Positions 9,386-18,347 of a stretch of 64,000 nucleotides of DNA are shown piece after piece; the first letter of the stretch is position 1; every line of letters begins with the position of its first letter. The position numbers were made by a program, and so were the translations under genes. A model generated the notes under the pieces. That model was not told the DNA's origin and made no database searches. It saw only the letters and a list, made by a program, of their open reading frames with translations. This DNA is from Bifidobacterium simiarum (lineage in GTDB: Bacteria; Actinomycetota; Actinomycetes; Actinomycetales; Bifidobacteriaceae), in contig NZ_PEBK01000001.1 of NCBI RefSeq assembly GCF_002802905.1, positions 186,001 through 250,000 of the forward strand, in the 5' to 3' direction.

Positions 9386-9681
9386 TTCCGTGGCGTGGAT
9401 CCTTGTCACGGAATGGAAAAATGCGGTATCGCTCATTTCCGTGGCGGGGAATTCTGTCACGGAACGACAGGGAAGTTTGATTGACGCTTCTGTGCCATGG
9501 AATCGTGTCACGGAACGTGATGATCGGAACAATCCTCATTCCGTGCCGGGTGACGTCGCCCTGTGCAAGAGTAAAACCGCGAAATCATGCAGTTCCGTAT
9601 CGCCCGTGCATGGAAAATCCTGTCACGGAATGATGAAATGGCGGTATCGGCGCTTCCGTGCCGGGAAATCGTGGCACGGAA
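9386..9681. repeat. Degenerate array of six palindromic 28-bp repeats, 51-bp period
   Basis: Six units start at 9386, 9437, 9488, 9539, 9603 and 9654. Each is 28 bp with arms TTCCGTG and CACGGAA around a variable core close to CCGTGGAATCCTGT. Unit 4 has lost its right arm, unit 5 part of its left arm, and unit 3 has one change (TTCTGTG). The period is exactly 51 bp except for one step of 64. The 23-bp intervals differ, although the first and last share AAATG and CGGTATCG. There are no cas genes nearby. Because 51 is a multiple of three, frames stay open through it on both strands; I do not call a gene here. Confidence 0.85.
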
Positions 9682-9859
9682 TCATCAATATTGGCGGTGC
9701 CACGTTCGATGCCAAAGCTGTCTCGGAGTCGTTGTGCAACCCGCGCCTCCACAACATCTCCACCTGACGGATGTCTGGGAGTCGGAACATTCCCTCAAAT
9801 GCGGTTCTCCTGAATCTCGGTCATGAGTTGTTACGTCTTTTCTCTTTGGAAACTTTTCC

Positions 9860-9870
9860 GGGGGGGGGGG
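9860..9870 (+). repeat. Poly(G) tract of 11 in a promoter/leader region
   Basis: Eleven consecutive G lie 37 bp upstream of the start codon of the DUF5648 secreted protein, between T-rich sequence and TAGCGT. Tracts of this length are prone to slippage. It could alter promoter spacing or leader length. Confidence 0.9.
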
Positions 9871-9907
9871 AGTAGCGTGTGACATGCCAAGAGAAGGAGG
9901 CATTAGC

Positions 9908-10618
9908 ATGGTGCAAATCAGGAAGGTCGTGGCAATGCTTGTCGCATGTGTCACGATGCTTACTCTCGTTGCTGCGACTGCATCGGTTGCTGAAGCGGAT
10001 ACTGGCGGAGTGCGCGATATGTATCGTATGTACAATCCGCATTCCGGAGAGCATTTCTACACGGCCAATGGTGTGGAACGAGATCGACTGCGTCGTGCCG
10101 GATGGCGCTATGAGGGTATCGGTTGGAGGGCTCCGGTCAGGTCCAGCGTTCCGGTGTATCGCATGTACAATCCCAACGCCGGTGACCATCATTACACGTT
10201 GAACCGTGCCGAGGTCAACATGCTCCGTCGTGCCGGATGGCGCTACGAGGGCATCGGCTGGTACTCGTCCGACAGGAACCGGAGTTACCCTCTGTACCGT
10301 CAGTACAACCGTCGTGCGAAGTCGGGCGCACACAATTACACGTTGAACCGTGCCGAGGTCAACATGCTGGTTCGTGCCGGCTGGCGTAACGAGGGTATTG
10401 CATGGTATGCAGTGGGCGGTGGCAGCCCCGCTCCTAGCAGTCCGTCACGTCCATCACGACCTGCAAACAAGCCGTCCAGACCGAACGTTCACTACAAGAA
10501 CTGTAAGGCCGTATGGAACGCCATCGGCAGGCCTCTGCATCGAGGAGAACCAGGATACAGCACTGATCTGGATTCCGATTTGGATGGAATCGCCTGCGAA
10601 ACAAGGCCGAAATACTAA
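9908..10618 (+). CDS. Secreted DUF5648-repeat protein with C-terminal excalibur domain
   Basis: A 236-residue exported protein. The ATG at 9908 follows GAAGGAGG (9894-9901); an in-frame ATG at 9884 would overlap that ribosome site and is rejected. Residues 1-~30 form a signal peptide ending ASVAEAD. Three repeats of the DUF5648 type follow (YRMYNP, GEHFYT, AGWRYEGIGW), a module often attached to cell-wall enzymes in actinobacteria and lactic bacteria. After a Ser/Pro/Arg linker, the last ~40 residues (YKNCKAVWNA to DLDSDLDGIACE) match the excalibur calcium-binding motif. The same repeats occur in the L,D-transpeptidase at 14450-15475. Role at the cell surface is inferred. Confidence 0.85.
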   Translation: MVQIRKVVAMLVACVTMLTLVAATASVAEADTGGVRDMYRMYNPHSGEHFYTANGVERDRLRRAGWRYEGIGWRAPVRSSVPVYRMYNPNAGDHHYTLNRAEVNMLRRAGWRYEGIGWYSSDRNRSYPLYRQYNRRAKSGAHNYTLNRAEVNMLVRAGWRNEGIAWYAVGGGSPAPSSPSRPSRPANKPSRPNVHYKNCKAVWNAIGRPLHRGEPGYSTDLDSDLDGIACETRPKY

Positions 10619-10663
10619 TTACAGGTATTCGCAGTTGTGATGTTCACTTTGACAGTGTGAACA

Positions 10664-10699
10664 AAAAAGCCCTGATACCAACAAGTATCAGGGCTTTTT
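10664..10699. terminator. Strong bidirectional rho-independent terminator
   Basis: AAAAAGCCCTGATAC and GTATCAGGGCTTTTT form a 15-bp stem with loop CAACAA, ending in five T. It closes the DUF5648/excalibur gene. Confidence 0.95.
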
Positions 10700-10747
10700 G
10701 AGTCTTCGCTAATATGTGTGGTGAGGAAGCGGACGCCGGCGTTGTTG

Positions 10748-11698
10748 CGGGTCTCTTCCATGGACAAGTGTATGAAAGGGGGCATTCGCCTGTTGGTTTT
10801 GTTTCCGCCAGGAAATAGAACCGAAGAGCAGGGGAACGACTGCGCCCGCCATATCAGCCGGCGCGCTCAAGCGCATGCTGCATCTGCCCGCCAACGTCGT
10901 CGCCATGCCCCCCGCGTCGAAGAACCGCGTGGCGGCGGGACGGTCGTAATCGTCCCGGTGCGCCCCTTACGCGAACGACTTGGACAGGTGCGCGAGATGA
11001 GGGAAGCACGGCAAGCCGGTACGATTGGCTGGCTACGCGCCGATGGCGCCATCTCGATGTCGGGTGCGCCAAGCTTTTGCTGGAATACGCGTCGCCGCGC
11101 GTAACGTGCGCGGATCACGGCGTGACCGTCTCGATGGTGCCGTGGGCGGGCAGGAAGAGCGCATACACGCGTGATTTCGAACGGCAGGTCGCCTGGTTGA
11201 GCGTGCATGCGCCACATAGCGTCGTGAGCCATCTGATGCGCATGGACTGGAAGAGCGTGGGTCCAGTGTGCGAGAGGGGCGCCGACACCCTTCGTGCGGA
11301 GCGCGGCGTGGGCCTGTTTGATGGGCTTCGATCCATCAGCGTGGACGAGACCGCTACAGGAAGGCCACAAATATATGACGGTTGTGGTCGACCACGACCG
11401 CAGGTGCGTAATATGGATGCACTCCGGTCACGGGGAAGGGGTCTTCCGCCTGTTCTTCGAGATTTTCGCCCCGTCCCAGCGCACGGGTCGAGTGCATCGC
11501 CAACACCCACGAGACCCTGTGGAGGGTATAAACAACAAGATCAAGACCACCGTTAAAAGGGCTACGAGCACAGGAGCCTCGACAACCTCATCGGTCTGGT
11601 CATGCTCAAATGCGGCGGATTCGACCTTCAGCTCCCCAGACGTCAATAACCAGTAAGCCCGACCAATGACTCACACCCACATAAACACTCGAAGAGCC
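10748..11698 (+). mobile_element. Decayed ISL3-family insertion sequence
   Basis: The right end reads TCGAAGAGCC (to 11698), whose complement GGCTCTTCGA is typical of ISL3 ends. A weaker left end, GGTCTCTTCC, lies near 10748. Between them is a broken ISL3-like transposase gene. No target duplication could be recognised, so the exact ends are uncertain. Confidence 0.65.
10860..11648 (+). pseudogene. ISL3-family transposase, frameshifted and internally deleted
   Basis: Recognisable pieces lie in different frames. VEEPRGGGTVVIV is near 10915. RRWRHLDVGCAKLLLEYA runs into the conserved DHGVTVSMVPWA near 11040-11150, then FERQVAWLSVHAPHSVVSHL and ISVDETATG. A frameshift near 11355 leads to GHKYMTVVVDHDRR and HGEGVFRLFFEIFAPSQR. 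A deletion then removes the middle of the catalytic region. After another shift the C-terminus HRSLDNLIGLVMLKCGG ends at the TAA of 11646-11648. Intact ISL3 transposases are ~400-440 residues, so this copy is inactive. It marks an insertion between the DUF5648 gene and the polysaccharide cluster. Confidence 0.85.
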
Positions 11699-11746
11699 CA
11701 TAAAATGCACATACATTGATGGTGAGAATTATGTGGTCGGGTGTGT

Positions 11747-11785
11747 GACCACCCCAGTCGCACGGCAGCATGACTGAGGATGGTC
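11747..11785. repeat. Minimal MITE-like repeat (ends only)
   Basis: GACCACCCCAGTC and GACTGAGGATGGTC lie as inverted ends with only 12 bp between them, like copy 1 at 4079-4252 with its interior lost. The rest of the 11699-12091 gap is non-coding. Around 11993-12025 it has a short direct repeat of CGTACGGCAAT, but no clear promoter was found. Confidence 0.75.
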
Positions 11786-12091
11786 AAATCCGGACCTTGT
11801 CGTTTTGGTGGAGTGTCGGAGGGGCTGACCGGTCGGTCGGCGATCATGCGGTACGGTGGTCACCGCTCGGCACGGTCCCATCCGGTGGTGTGATCCCGGT
11901 CTGGCGGTGCTAGCAAGATGGAACCGTCCTGAAATCAATTCGCCGGATCGGTCCGACGCATGCGCGCGTCAATGCGGGCGCGTGGCAATACGGACGTACG
12001 GCAATGTGAACGTACGGCAATACGATCGCGCGGCGACACGGACGCGTGACAAGTACGACAAGACAGGCGTATGGCAAGGAAGAGGTAGGTT

Positions 12092-14410
12092 GTGAAGGAA
12101 CGATTGACGCGTTGCGCGGCGATGCTGCGCAAATATCCCGTGGCGGTGCTGGTGGTGGTTACGGTGCTGCTGGCCGGATTCGTCGGACTGTCGAACTACC
12201 GTCCGGTCAATCTGTACTACAGCGTCACCTTCACCCAGTCGCCGGCCGAGAACAGCGACGTCACCTTCACCTTCGACGAAAACAAGGACTTCGCCTCGTC
12301 CTCCATCCAGTCGGCCAAGGTGACCCAGTCGCAGGTCACCATCCACCTTGACCCGCTCAACGACGACTCCCATACCCTGACCATCGCCGTCGACGGCACG
12401 GATGCGCAGGTCGGATCGTTCGTGGCGCACACCAACGTGCGGGGACGGTTCGACCGGGTGATGCGCAGCATTCCCGGCTCCGAACTGCAGAGGAAGGTCG
12501 ACGGCGATCGCACGGTCTTCTCCCTCACCGAAGCCCAGATCAACGACGTGATCAAGGCCTCGCAGCGCAAGTCCGAAACCAAGATCGGCCTGCTGATGCT
12601 CATCGGCGTGGTGTTCGTCATCATCCTCGGCAAGCTCACGCTGTTCAGGCGACTGCCCAAACGGTACTATGCCGCCGGATGGATCGTGCTCGGCATGGTG
12701 TACGCGTTCCTCTACCGTCTGTGGATCGTCAAGCAGGGTCTCGGGCCGGGACTGTATCCGTACCGTCGCGCGATCACCATACTGCTCGCCCTGCTGCTGG
12801 CGCTGATGGCCGTCGATTACATCGTCGGCGTACGCGGCAACCTGCTGGCGAAACGTCTCATGTGCGCCGGCAGCTACCTGGCCATCATCGGATACGTGGT
12901 CTACCAGTTCGGCATGTATACGAAATATCTCGGCGGCTTCCCCGACGAGCAGGCCCATCTCTCGTACATCGCGTTCCTCAGCAAGGATCACGCGATCATC
13001 CCCGACTTCGCCCATATGCGCATCTACCCGTTTGCCGGCGACAACGCCCTCGACTTCGCCGGCGCCACCCAGTTCAACTATCTTGGCCATCCGCCGCTGT
13101 ACTACCGGATCATGAACCTGCTCGGCGGTCTGCATGTCGCCGGCGATCAGGTCACGTTCAATCTTGGTGGACTGCGGACGATCTCGTTCATCATCGGTCT
13201 GCTCGGCCTGCTCGTGGTCTTCTATATCGGACTGACCCGCATCGCCCCGATCCCGCTGCTGCATCTGCTGTTCGGCATCATCGTGATCGCTCCGGTCAAC
13301 CTCGTCTACGGATTGAGTGGTCTGTCCAATGATTCGCTGCTGTTGCTCACCGTCAGCATCTACTCACTCGGCATCATCCGGTTCTTCGAACGTCGCTACG
13401 ATTGGAAGACATTCCTGCTCATCGCCGTCGGTGTGAGCTTCACCGTGCTCACCAAGCTCACCGGCGGCATGCTCGTCGTGGTGATGAGCGTGCTGGTGAT
13501 CGCGTACACGCTGATCGTCGAACACAACGCCAAGGCCTTGATGCGGCCCGCGTTCTACGCCACCACACCCGTGTATCTGCTGCCGATCGCCTACTTCGCC
13601 GGCCTGTACGCGAAGTTCCATACGATCCAGCCCGGCTACGCCAACGTGGCCTACGCGGAGTACGTGACCAGCGCCATGTACACGCCGAACGACAAGCGCG
13701 ACGGCGGCATGCTCATGGTCGATGTCGTCCAGTCGTTCATCGAAAAGTTCCTCGGCACCTGGTATGCGGTTACCGGGCATGTGCCGGTTCCGCGTCCCGA
13801 CATGAAGGTCTATGACATCACCACCATCGGCGTGATCCTCGTGTTCTTCGTGCCGCTGACCGTGTTCTTCTTCGCCAAAAGCCGTGCGCAGCGCTACTTG
13901 TCGCTTGCCGCCGCCTCAGTGCTGATCGTATTGATCTACGAGTTCATCGGCGTGGCGAAGTCGTACTACTTCAACGGGCGGTTCGGCGGATACAGCAGCC
14001 GATACTTCCTGTGCGCCATCGTGTTCTTCGCGCTGGCGATTCTGTGGATGATCTCGCGGCATCTGACGGCGGGGGAGCGGCCGGTCGGTGATCGGGGAAT
14101 CGCCCGGTCCGCCGGCGATCTGACCGATGGCCCGGCCGCGCTGGTCGGTGACGTCAAGGCCGATGATGCGCAGCCCGGATCCATCGGAGCCAAGGCCCAT
14201 GCGGCGATCGCGCGACACGGCGCCCATGCCGCAGTCGCTCCCGACGCCGCCGGTACCGGCCAAGGCTCCGATCCTGACCACGCCCGGCTCACCCGTCTGG
14301 GCACGGCCATCGTGCTCGGACTGATCCTCCTGCTGTTCATGGACGGCTTCATCTACTCGTTCCTCTATCAGGCCGATCAGCTCCCCGGCTTCCACAACAT
14401 CCCCGCCTGA
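12092..14410 (+). CDS. DUF2142-family polytopic membrane protein, putative glycosyl/cell-wall polysaccharide factor
   Basis: A 772-residue integral membrane protein. The GTG start is preceded by GGAAGAGG. One helix (~14-33) is followed by an exported domain (~34-160), then about ten helices. The motif GGFPDEQAHLSYI (~300) is the Pro-Asp-Glu-x-Ala-His signature of DUF2142 proteins, which resemble GT-C glycosyltransferases acting on lipid-linked sugars at the outer membrane face. A polar Ala/Asp/Gly-rich loop (~650-725) interrupts the last helices. The place at the head of the rhamnose cluster suggests a role in wall polysaccharide modification; no substrate can be assigned. It converges with the L,D-transpeptidase gene. 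Confidence 0.8.
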   Translation: MKERLTRCAAMLRKYPVAVLVVVTVLLAGFVGLSNYRPVNLYYSVTFTQSPAENSDVTFTFDENKDFASSSIQSAKVTQSQVTIHLDPLNDDSHTLTIAVDGTDAQVGSFVAHTNVRGRFDRVMRSIPGSELQRKVDGDRTVFSLTEAQINDVIKASQRKSETKIGLLMLIGVVFVIILGKLTLFRRLPKRYYAAGWIVLGMVYAFLYRLWIVKQGLGPGLYPYRRAITILLALLLALMAVDYIVGVRGNLLAKRLMCAGSYLAIIGYVVYQFGMYTKYLGGFPDEQAHLSYIAFLSKDHAIIPDFAHMRIYPFAGDNALDFAGATQFNYLGHPPLYYRIMNLLGGLHVAGDQVTFNLGGLRTISFIIGLLGLLVVFYIGLTRIAPIPLLHLLFGIIVIAPVNLVYGLSGLSNDSLLLLTVSIYSLGIIRFFERRYDWKTFLLIAVGVSFTVLTKLTGGMLVVVMSVLVIAYTLIVEHNAKALMRPAFYATTPVYLLPIAYFAGLYAKFHTIQPGYANVAYAEYVTSAMYTPNDKRDGGMLMVDVVQSFIEKFLGTWYAVTGHVPVPRPDMKVYDITTIGVILVFFVPLTVFFFAKSRAQRYLSLAAASVLIVLIYEFIGVAKSYYFNGRFGGYSSRYFLCAIVFFALAILWMISRHLTAGERPVGDRGIARSAGDLTDGPAALVGDVKADDAQPGSIGAKAHAAIARHGAHAAVAPDAAGTGQGSDPDHARLTRLGTAIVLGLILLLFMDGFIYSFLYQADQLPGFHNIPA

Positions 14411-14449
14411 CGGATGTCGGATACGGGGAGCGGTCGGGACTGTCGGCCG

Positions 14450-15475
14450 CTACAGAATGGTGACGGGGGTGCCGTCGGGGACGGAGCGGTAGAACCACTG
14501 CGCGTCGGACACCGACAGCCTGACGCAGCCGTGTGAGGCCGGCCGGCCCAGTTTGGCGCCCTCGGAGGGGATGTAGCTGCCCATCGAGACGCCGGTCGGC
14601 ACCGAATGGAACAGGTACGTGGTGCCGATGAAGCCGACCCAGTAGTCGCCGCCCATGCGTTCGCTCGGATTGTAGAAGTGCGTGCCGCGGTAGCGGATCG
14701 TGTAACGGCCGCGGGGCGTGGAGTTGTTCATGCCGGTGCTGGCGGTCATCGTGTAGATGGTCCGGCCGTGCGACTGGATGAACACCTTCTGGTGGCTGAT
14801 GTTCACCACCACGCCGAGACCACGGTACCGGGAAAGATTCGGCTGACGGCCGGACGCCGCCCTCCAGTTGACCGTCTTCGGCCGGCTCGTCTTGCGCGGC
14901 GTGCAGCTCTTCGCCTTGTAGCCGGCGCGCACGGCGTACCAGCCGACGCCCTCGGCACGCCATCCGGCGCGGACGAGCGAGGCGTTCTCCGCATAGTTGG
15001 TGGTGTAGTTGTGCGCCCCCGAGTGACGTTTCGAATTGACGTGCGGATTGTACTGGCGGTACAGCGGCACCCGGCCTCCGGAACGCCAGCCGACGCCCTC
15101 GTAGCGCCATCCCGCGCGGATCAGCATGTCGCGCTCGTACGGATTCATCGTGTAATGATGGTCGCCGACGGTGCCGCTGCCGCGCTTGGGATTGTTGTAC
15201 AGCCGGTACACCGGCACGCCCCCGGTGGGCGCCACCCATCCGACGCCTTCGGGAGACCAGCCCGCGTTGCACAGCTGGTTGCGTTCGGCCACGTTGGCCG
15301 TGTAGAAGTGTTCGCCGGAATTCGGATTGTACATGCGCCACATCTGCTGCGTGCCGGCCGCCTCGGCGGGCGTCGGCGAGATCGTCGTGGCGAAGGCGCC
15401 GGCGGCGACGACCAGCAGGGCGACGACGAACGCCAATGGTCTGCGGGCGGAAACCGAGATTCTCATATGCCTCAT
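14450..15475 (-). CDS. Secreted L,D-transpeptidase with DUF5648 repeats
   Basis: A 341-residue exported protein. The start at 15475 follows AAGGA with 6-nt spacing; a second ATG is at 15466. The signal peptide ends near AEAAG (~40). Three DUF5648 repeats (MYNPNSGEHFYT, then LYNN, then QYNPH blocks) cover ~45-185. The YkuD catalytic domain (~215-341) contains HSVPTG and the catalytic SHGCVRLS with the active-site Cys. Such enzymes make 3-3 peptidoglycan cross-links or attach proteins to the wall. The repeat module is shared with the secreted protein at 9908-10618. It is transcribed divergently from rmlB; the 250-bp gap between them carries no recognised operator. Confidence 0.9.
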   Translation of the reverse strand: MRHMRISVSARRPLAFVVALLVVAAGAFATTISPTPAEAAGTQQMWRMYNPNSGEHFYTANVAERNQLCNAGWSPEGVGWVAPTGGVPVYRLYNNPKRGSGTVGDHHYTMNPYERDMLIRAGWRYEGVGWRSGGRVPLYRQYNPHVNSKRHSGAHNYTTNYAENASLVRAGWRAEGVGWYAVRAGYKAKSCTPRKTSRPKTVNWRAASGRQPNLSRYRGLGVVVNISHQKVFIQSHGRTIYTMTASTGMNNSTPRGRYTIRYRGTHFYNPSERMGGDYWVGFIGTTYLFHSVPTGVSMGSYIPSEGAKLGRPASHGCVRLSVSDAQWFYRSVPDGTPVTIL

Positions 15476-15593
15476 ATGCCATCCTTCTTTCTTGTTCTCG
15501 TGTTCTCGCATCGGATGTGGGTTGACGCATCGAATTCGGCATCGTTGCCGATGAGGTCGATCGAGAGCCTTCTCTGTACTGATTATCGCATGA

Positions 15594-16745
<1,152 letters not shown>

Positions 16746-16756
16746 GGCGCTAACCC

Positions 16757-18211
16757 ATGGCATTCGAATTCGAAAAGGAACTCAAGGTCACCAAGACCAA
16801 CATTCCCGGTCTGCTGGTGTTCGACCTGCCGGTGCACGGCGACAACCGCGGCTGGTTCAAGGAGAACTGGCAGCGCGCGAAGATGACCGCGCTCGGCCTG
16901 CCCGATTTCGGACCGGTGCAGAACAACATCTCCTTCAACGCGAAGAAGGGCGTGACCCGCGGCATCCACGCCGAGCCGTGGGACAAGTACATCTCCATCG
17001 CCACCGGTGAGATCTTCGGCGCGTGGGTCGACCTGCGTCCCGGCGACACGTTCGGCGAGGTGTTCACCACCCGTCTCGACCCGAGCCGCGCGATCTACGT
17101 GCCCCGCGGTGTGGGCAACAGCTTCCAGGCGCTTGAGGACGGCACCGCGTACACGTATCTGGTGAACGCCCACTGGTCGCTTGAGCAGAAGAAGACCTAC
17201 ACCTTCGTCAACCTCGCCGACCCGGAGCTCAACATCCAGTGGCCGATCCCGCTGGAGGAGTCCGAGCGCTCCGAGGCCGACCTGCACCACCCGATGCTCA
17301 AGGACGCCAAGCCGATGGCCCCGAAGCGCACGCTGGTCACCGGCTGCAACGGTCAGCTCGGCCACGCGATCCGCGCCTACGCCGAGGCCCACGACCTGCA
17401 GGGCTTCGAATACACCGACATCGACGAGTTCGACTTCTCCGATCCGGCCGCCTACGAGGCCTACGACTGGAGCCTGTACGGCACGATCATCAACGCCGGC
17501 GCCTTCACGGCCGTCGACAAGGCCGAGACCGCCGAAGGCCGTCCGATCGCGTGGAAGGCCAATGCCCAGGGCCCGGCCCTGCTCGCCAAGGTGGCCAAGG
17601 AGCACAACCTCACGCTCGTGCACATCAGCTCCGACTACGTGTTCGACGGCACTGCCGAGGAGCACGACGAGACCGAGGCGTTCGCCCCGCTCGGCGTGTA
17701 CGGCCAGACCAAGGCCGCCGGCGACATCGCCGTGGCCAACGCGCCGAAGCACTACATCCTGCGTTCCAGCTGGGTGATCGGCGAGGGCCACAACTTCGTG
17801 AAGACCATGATGGCGCTGTCCAACCGCGTGGCCGATGCCGACGACGCCCTGAACCAGGTGACCGTGGTCGACGACCAGCTGGGCCGCCTCACCTTCACCA
17901 AGGACATGGCCGAGGCCATCTTCGCGCTGCTCGACGGCAACGCCGCATACGGCACCTACAACCTCACCGGCTCCGGCGCGGTGAAGAGCTGGGCCGAGAT
18001 CGCCGCCGCCGTGTTCGACCAGACCAACGGCAACGGCGACAAGGTCAAGCCGATCTCCACCGCCGAGTACTTCAAGAACGCCAAGGATCCGGTCTCCCCG
18101 CGTCCGGTGTACTCCGCGCTGAACCTCGCCAAGATCGAGTCCGCCGGCTACAAGCCCGCCGACTGGGAGGAATCCCTCAAGGCGTACGTGGCCAAGGAGC
18201 TGGCGAAGTAA
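16757..18211 (+). CDS. rmlCD: Bifunctional dTDP-4-dehydrorhamnose 3,5-epimerase / dTDP-4-dehydrorhamnose reductase
   Basis: A 484-residue fusion carrying the last two steps of dTDP-L-rhamnose synthesis. Residues 1-~185 are the cupin epimerase, with RGIHAEPWDKY (catalytic His) and YVPRGVGNSFQAL. Residues ~192-484 are the reductase, with Rossmann motif TGCNGQLG, HISSDYVFDG and YGQTKAAGD (Tyr and Lys). The two activities are usually separate proteins; the fused form is typical of bifidobacteria and some relatives. Together with rmlB here and rmlA at 23405 the pathway is complete. A perfect hairpin follows. Confidence 0.95.
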   Translation: MAFEFEKELKVTKTNIPGLLVFDLPVHGDNRGWFKENWQRAKMTALGLPDFGPVQNNISFNAKKGVTRGIHAEPWDKYISIATGEIFGAWVDLRPGDTFGEVFTTRLDPSRAIYVPRGVGNSFQALEDGTAYTYLVNAHWSLEQKKTYTFVNLADPELNIQWPIPLEESERSEADLHHPMLKDAKPMAPKRTLVTGCNGQLGHAIRAYAEAHDLQGFEYTDIDEFDFSDPAAYEAYDWSLYGTIINAGAFTAVDKAETAEGRPIAWKANAQGPALLAKVAKEHNLTLVHISSDYVFDGTAEEHDETEAFAPLGVYGQTKAAGDIAVANAPKHYILRSSWVIGEGHNFVKTMMALSNRVADADDALNQVTVVDDQLGRLTFTKDMAEAIFALLDGNAAYGTYNLTGSGAVKSWAEIAAAVFDQTNGNGDKVKPISTAEYFKNAKDPVSPRPVYSALNLAKIESAGYKPADWEESLKAYVAKELAK

Positions 18212-18247
18212 GGCAGTAGGCAGGATCTCTTCGGCGATCCAATGCAT

Positions 18248-18288
18248 CATGATGGCCCCCGACGATTCGATCGTCCGGGGCCATCATG
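18248..18288. terminator. Hairpin after the rmlB-rmlCD operon
   Basis: CATGATGGCCCC and GGGGCCATCATG, extended by GACGA/TCGTC, form a nearly perfect stem around TTCGA. There is no T run after it, so it may be an attenuating or weak terminator. Confidence 0.65.
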
Positions 18289-18347
18289 CCGTTGGGGGAG
18301 TTGCTGCTCCCGTGCCGTGATGTCCACGTCTATGTACAATGAGGTCC

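Noticed and set aside
9386-9681. Functional CRISPR array
   Set aside because: Repeats differ strongly in their cores, intervals are only 23 bp and partly alike, and no cas gene is within the window. Reported as a repeat array instead.
9309-9767. Open frame of 152 codons across the palindromic array, and another on the opposite strand
   Set aside because: Both stay open because the 51-bp period is a multiple of three. Neither has a ribosome site fitting its start or any domain, and the repeats are palindromic DNA rather than protein-like.
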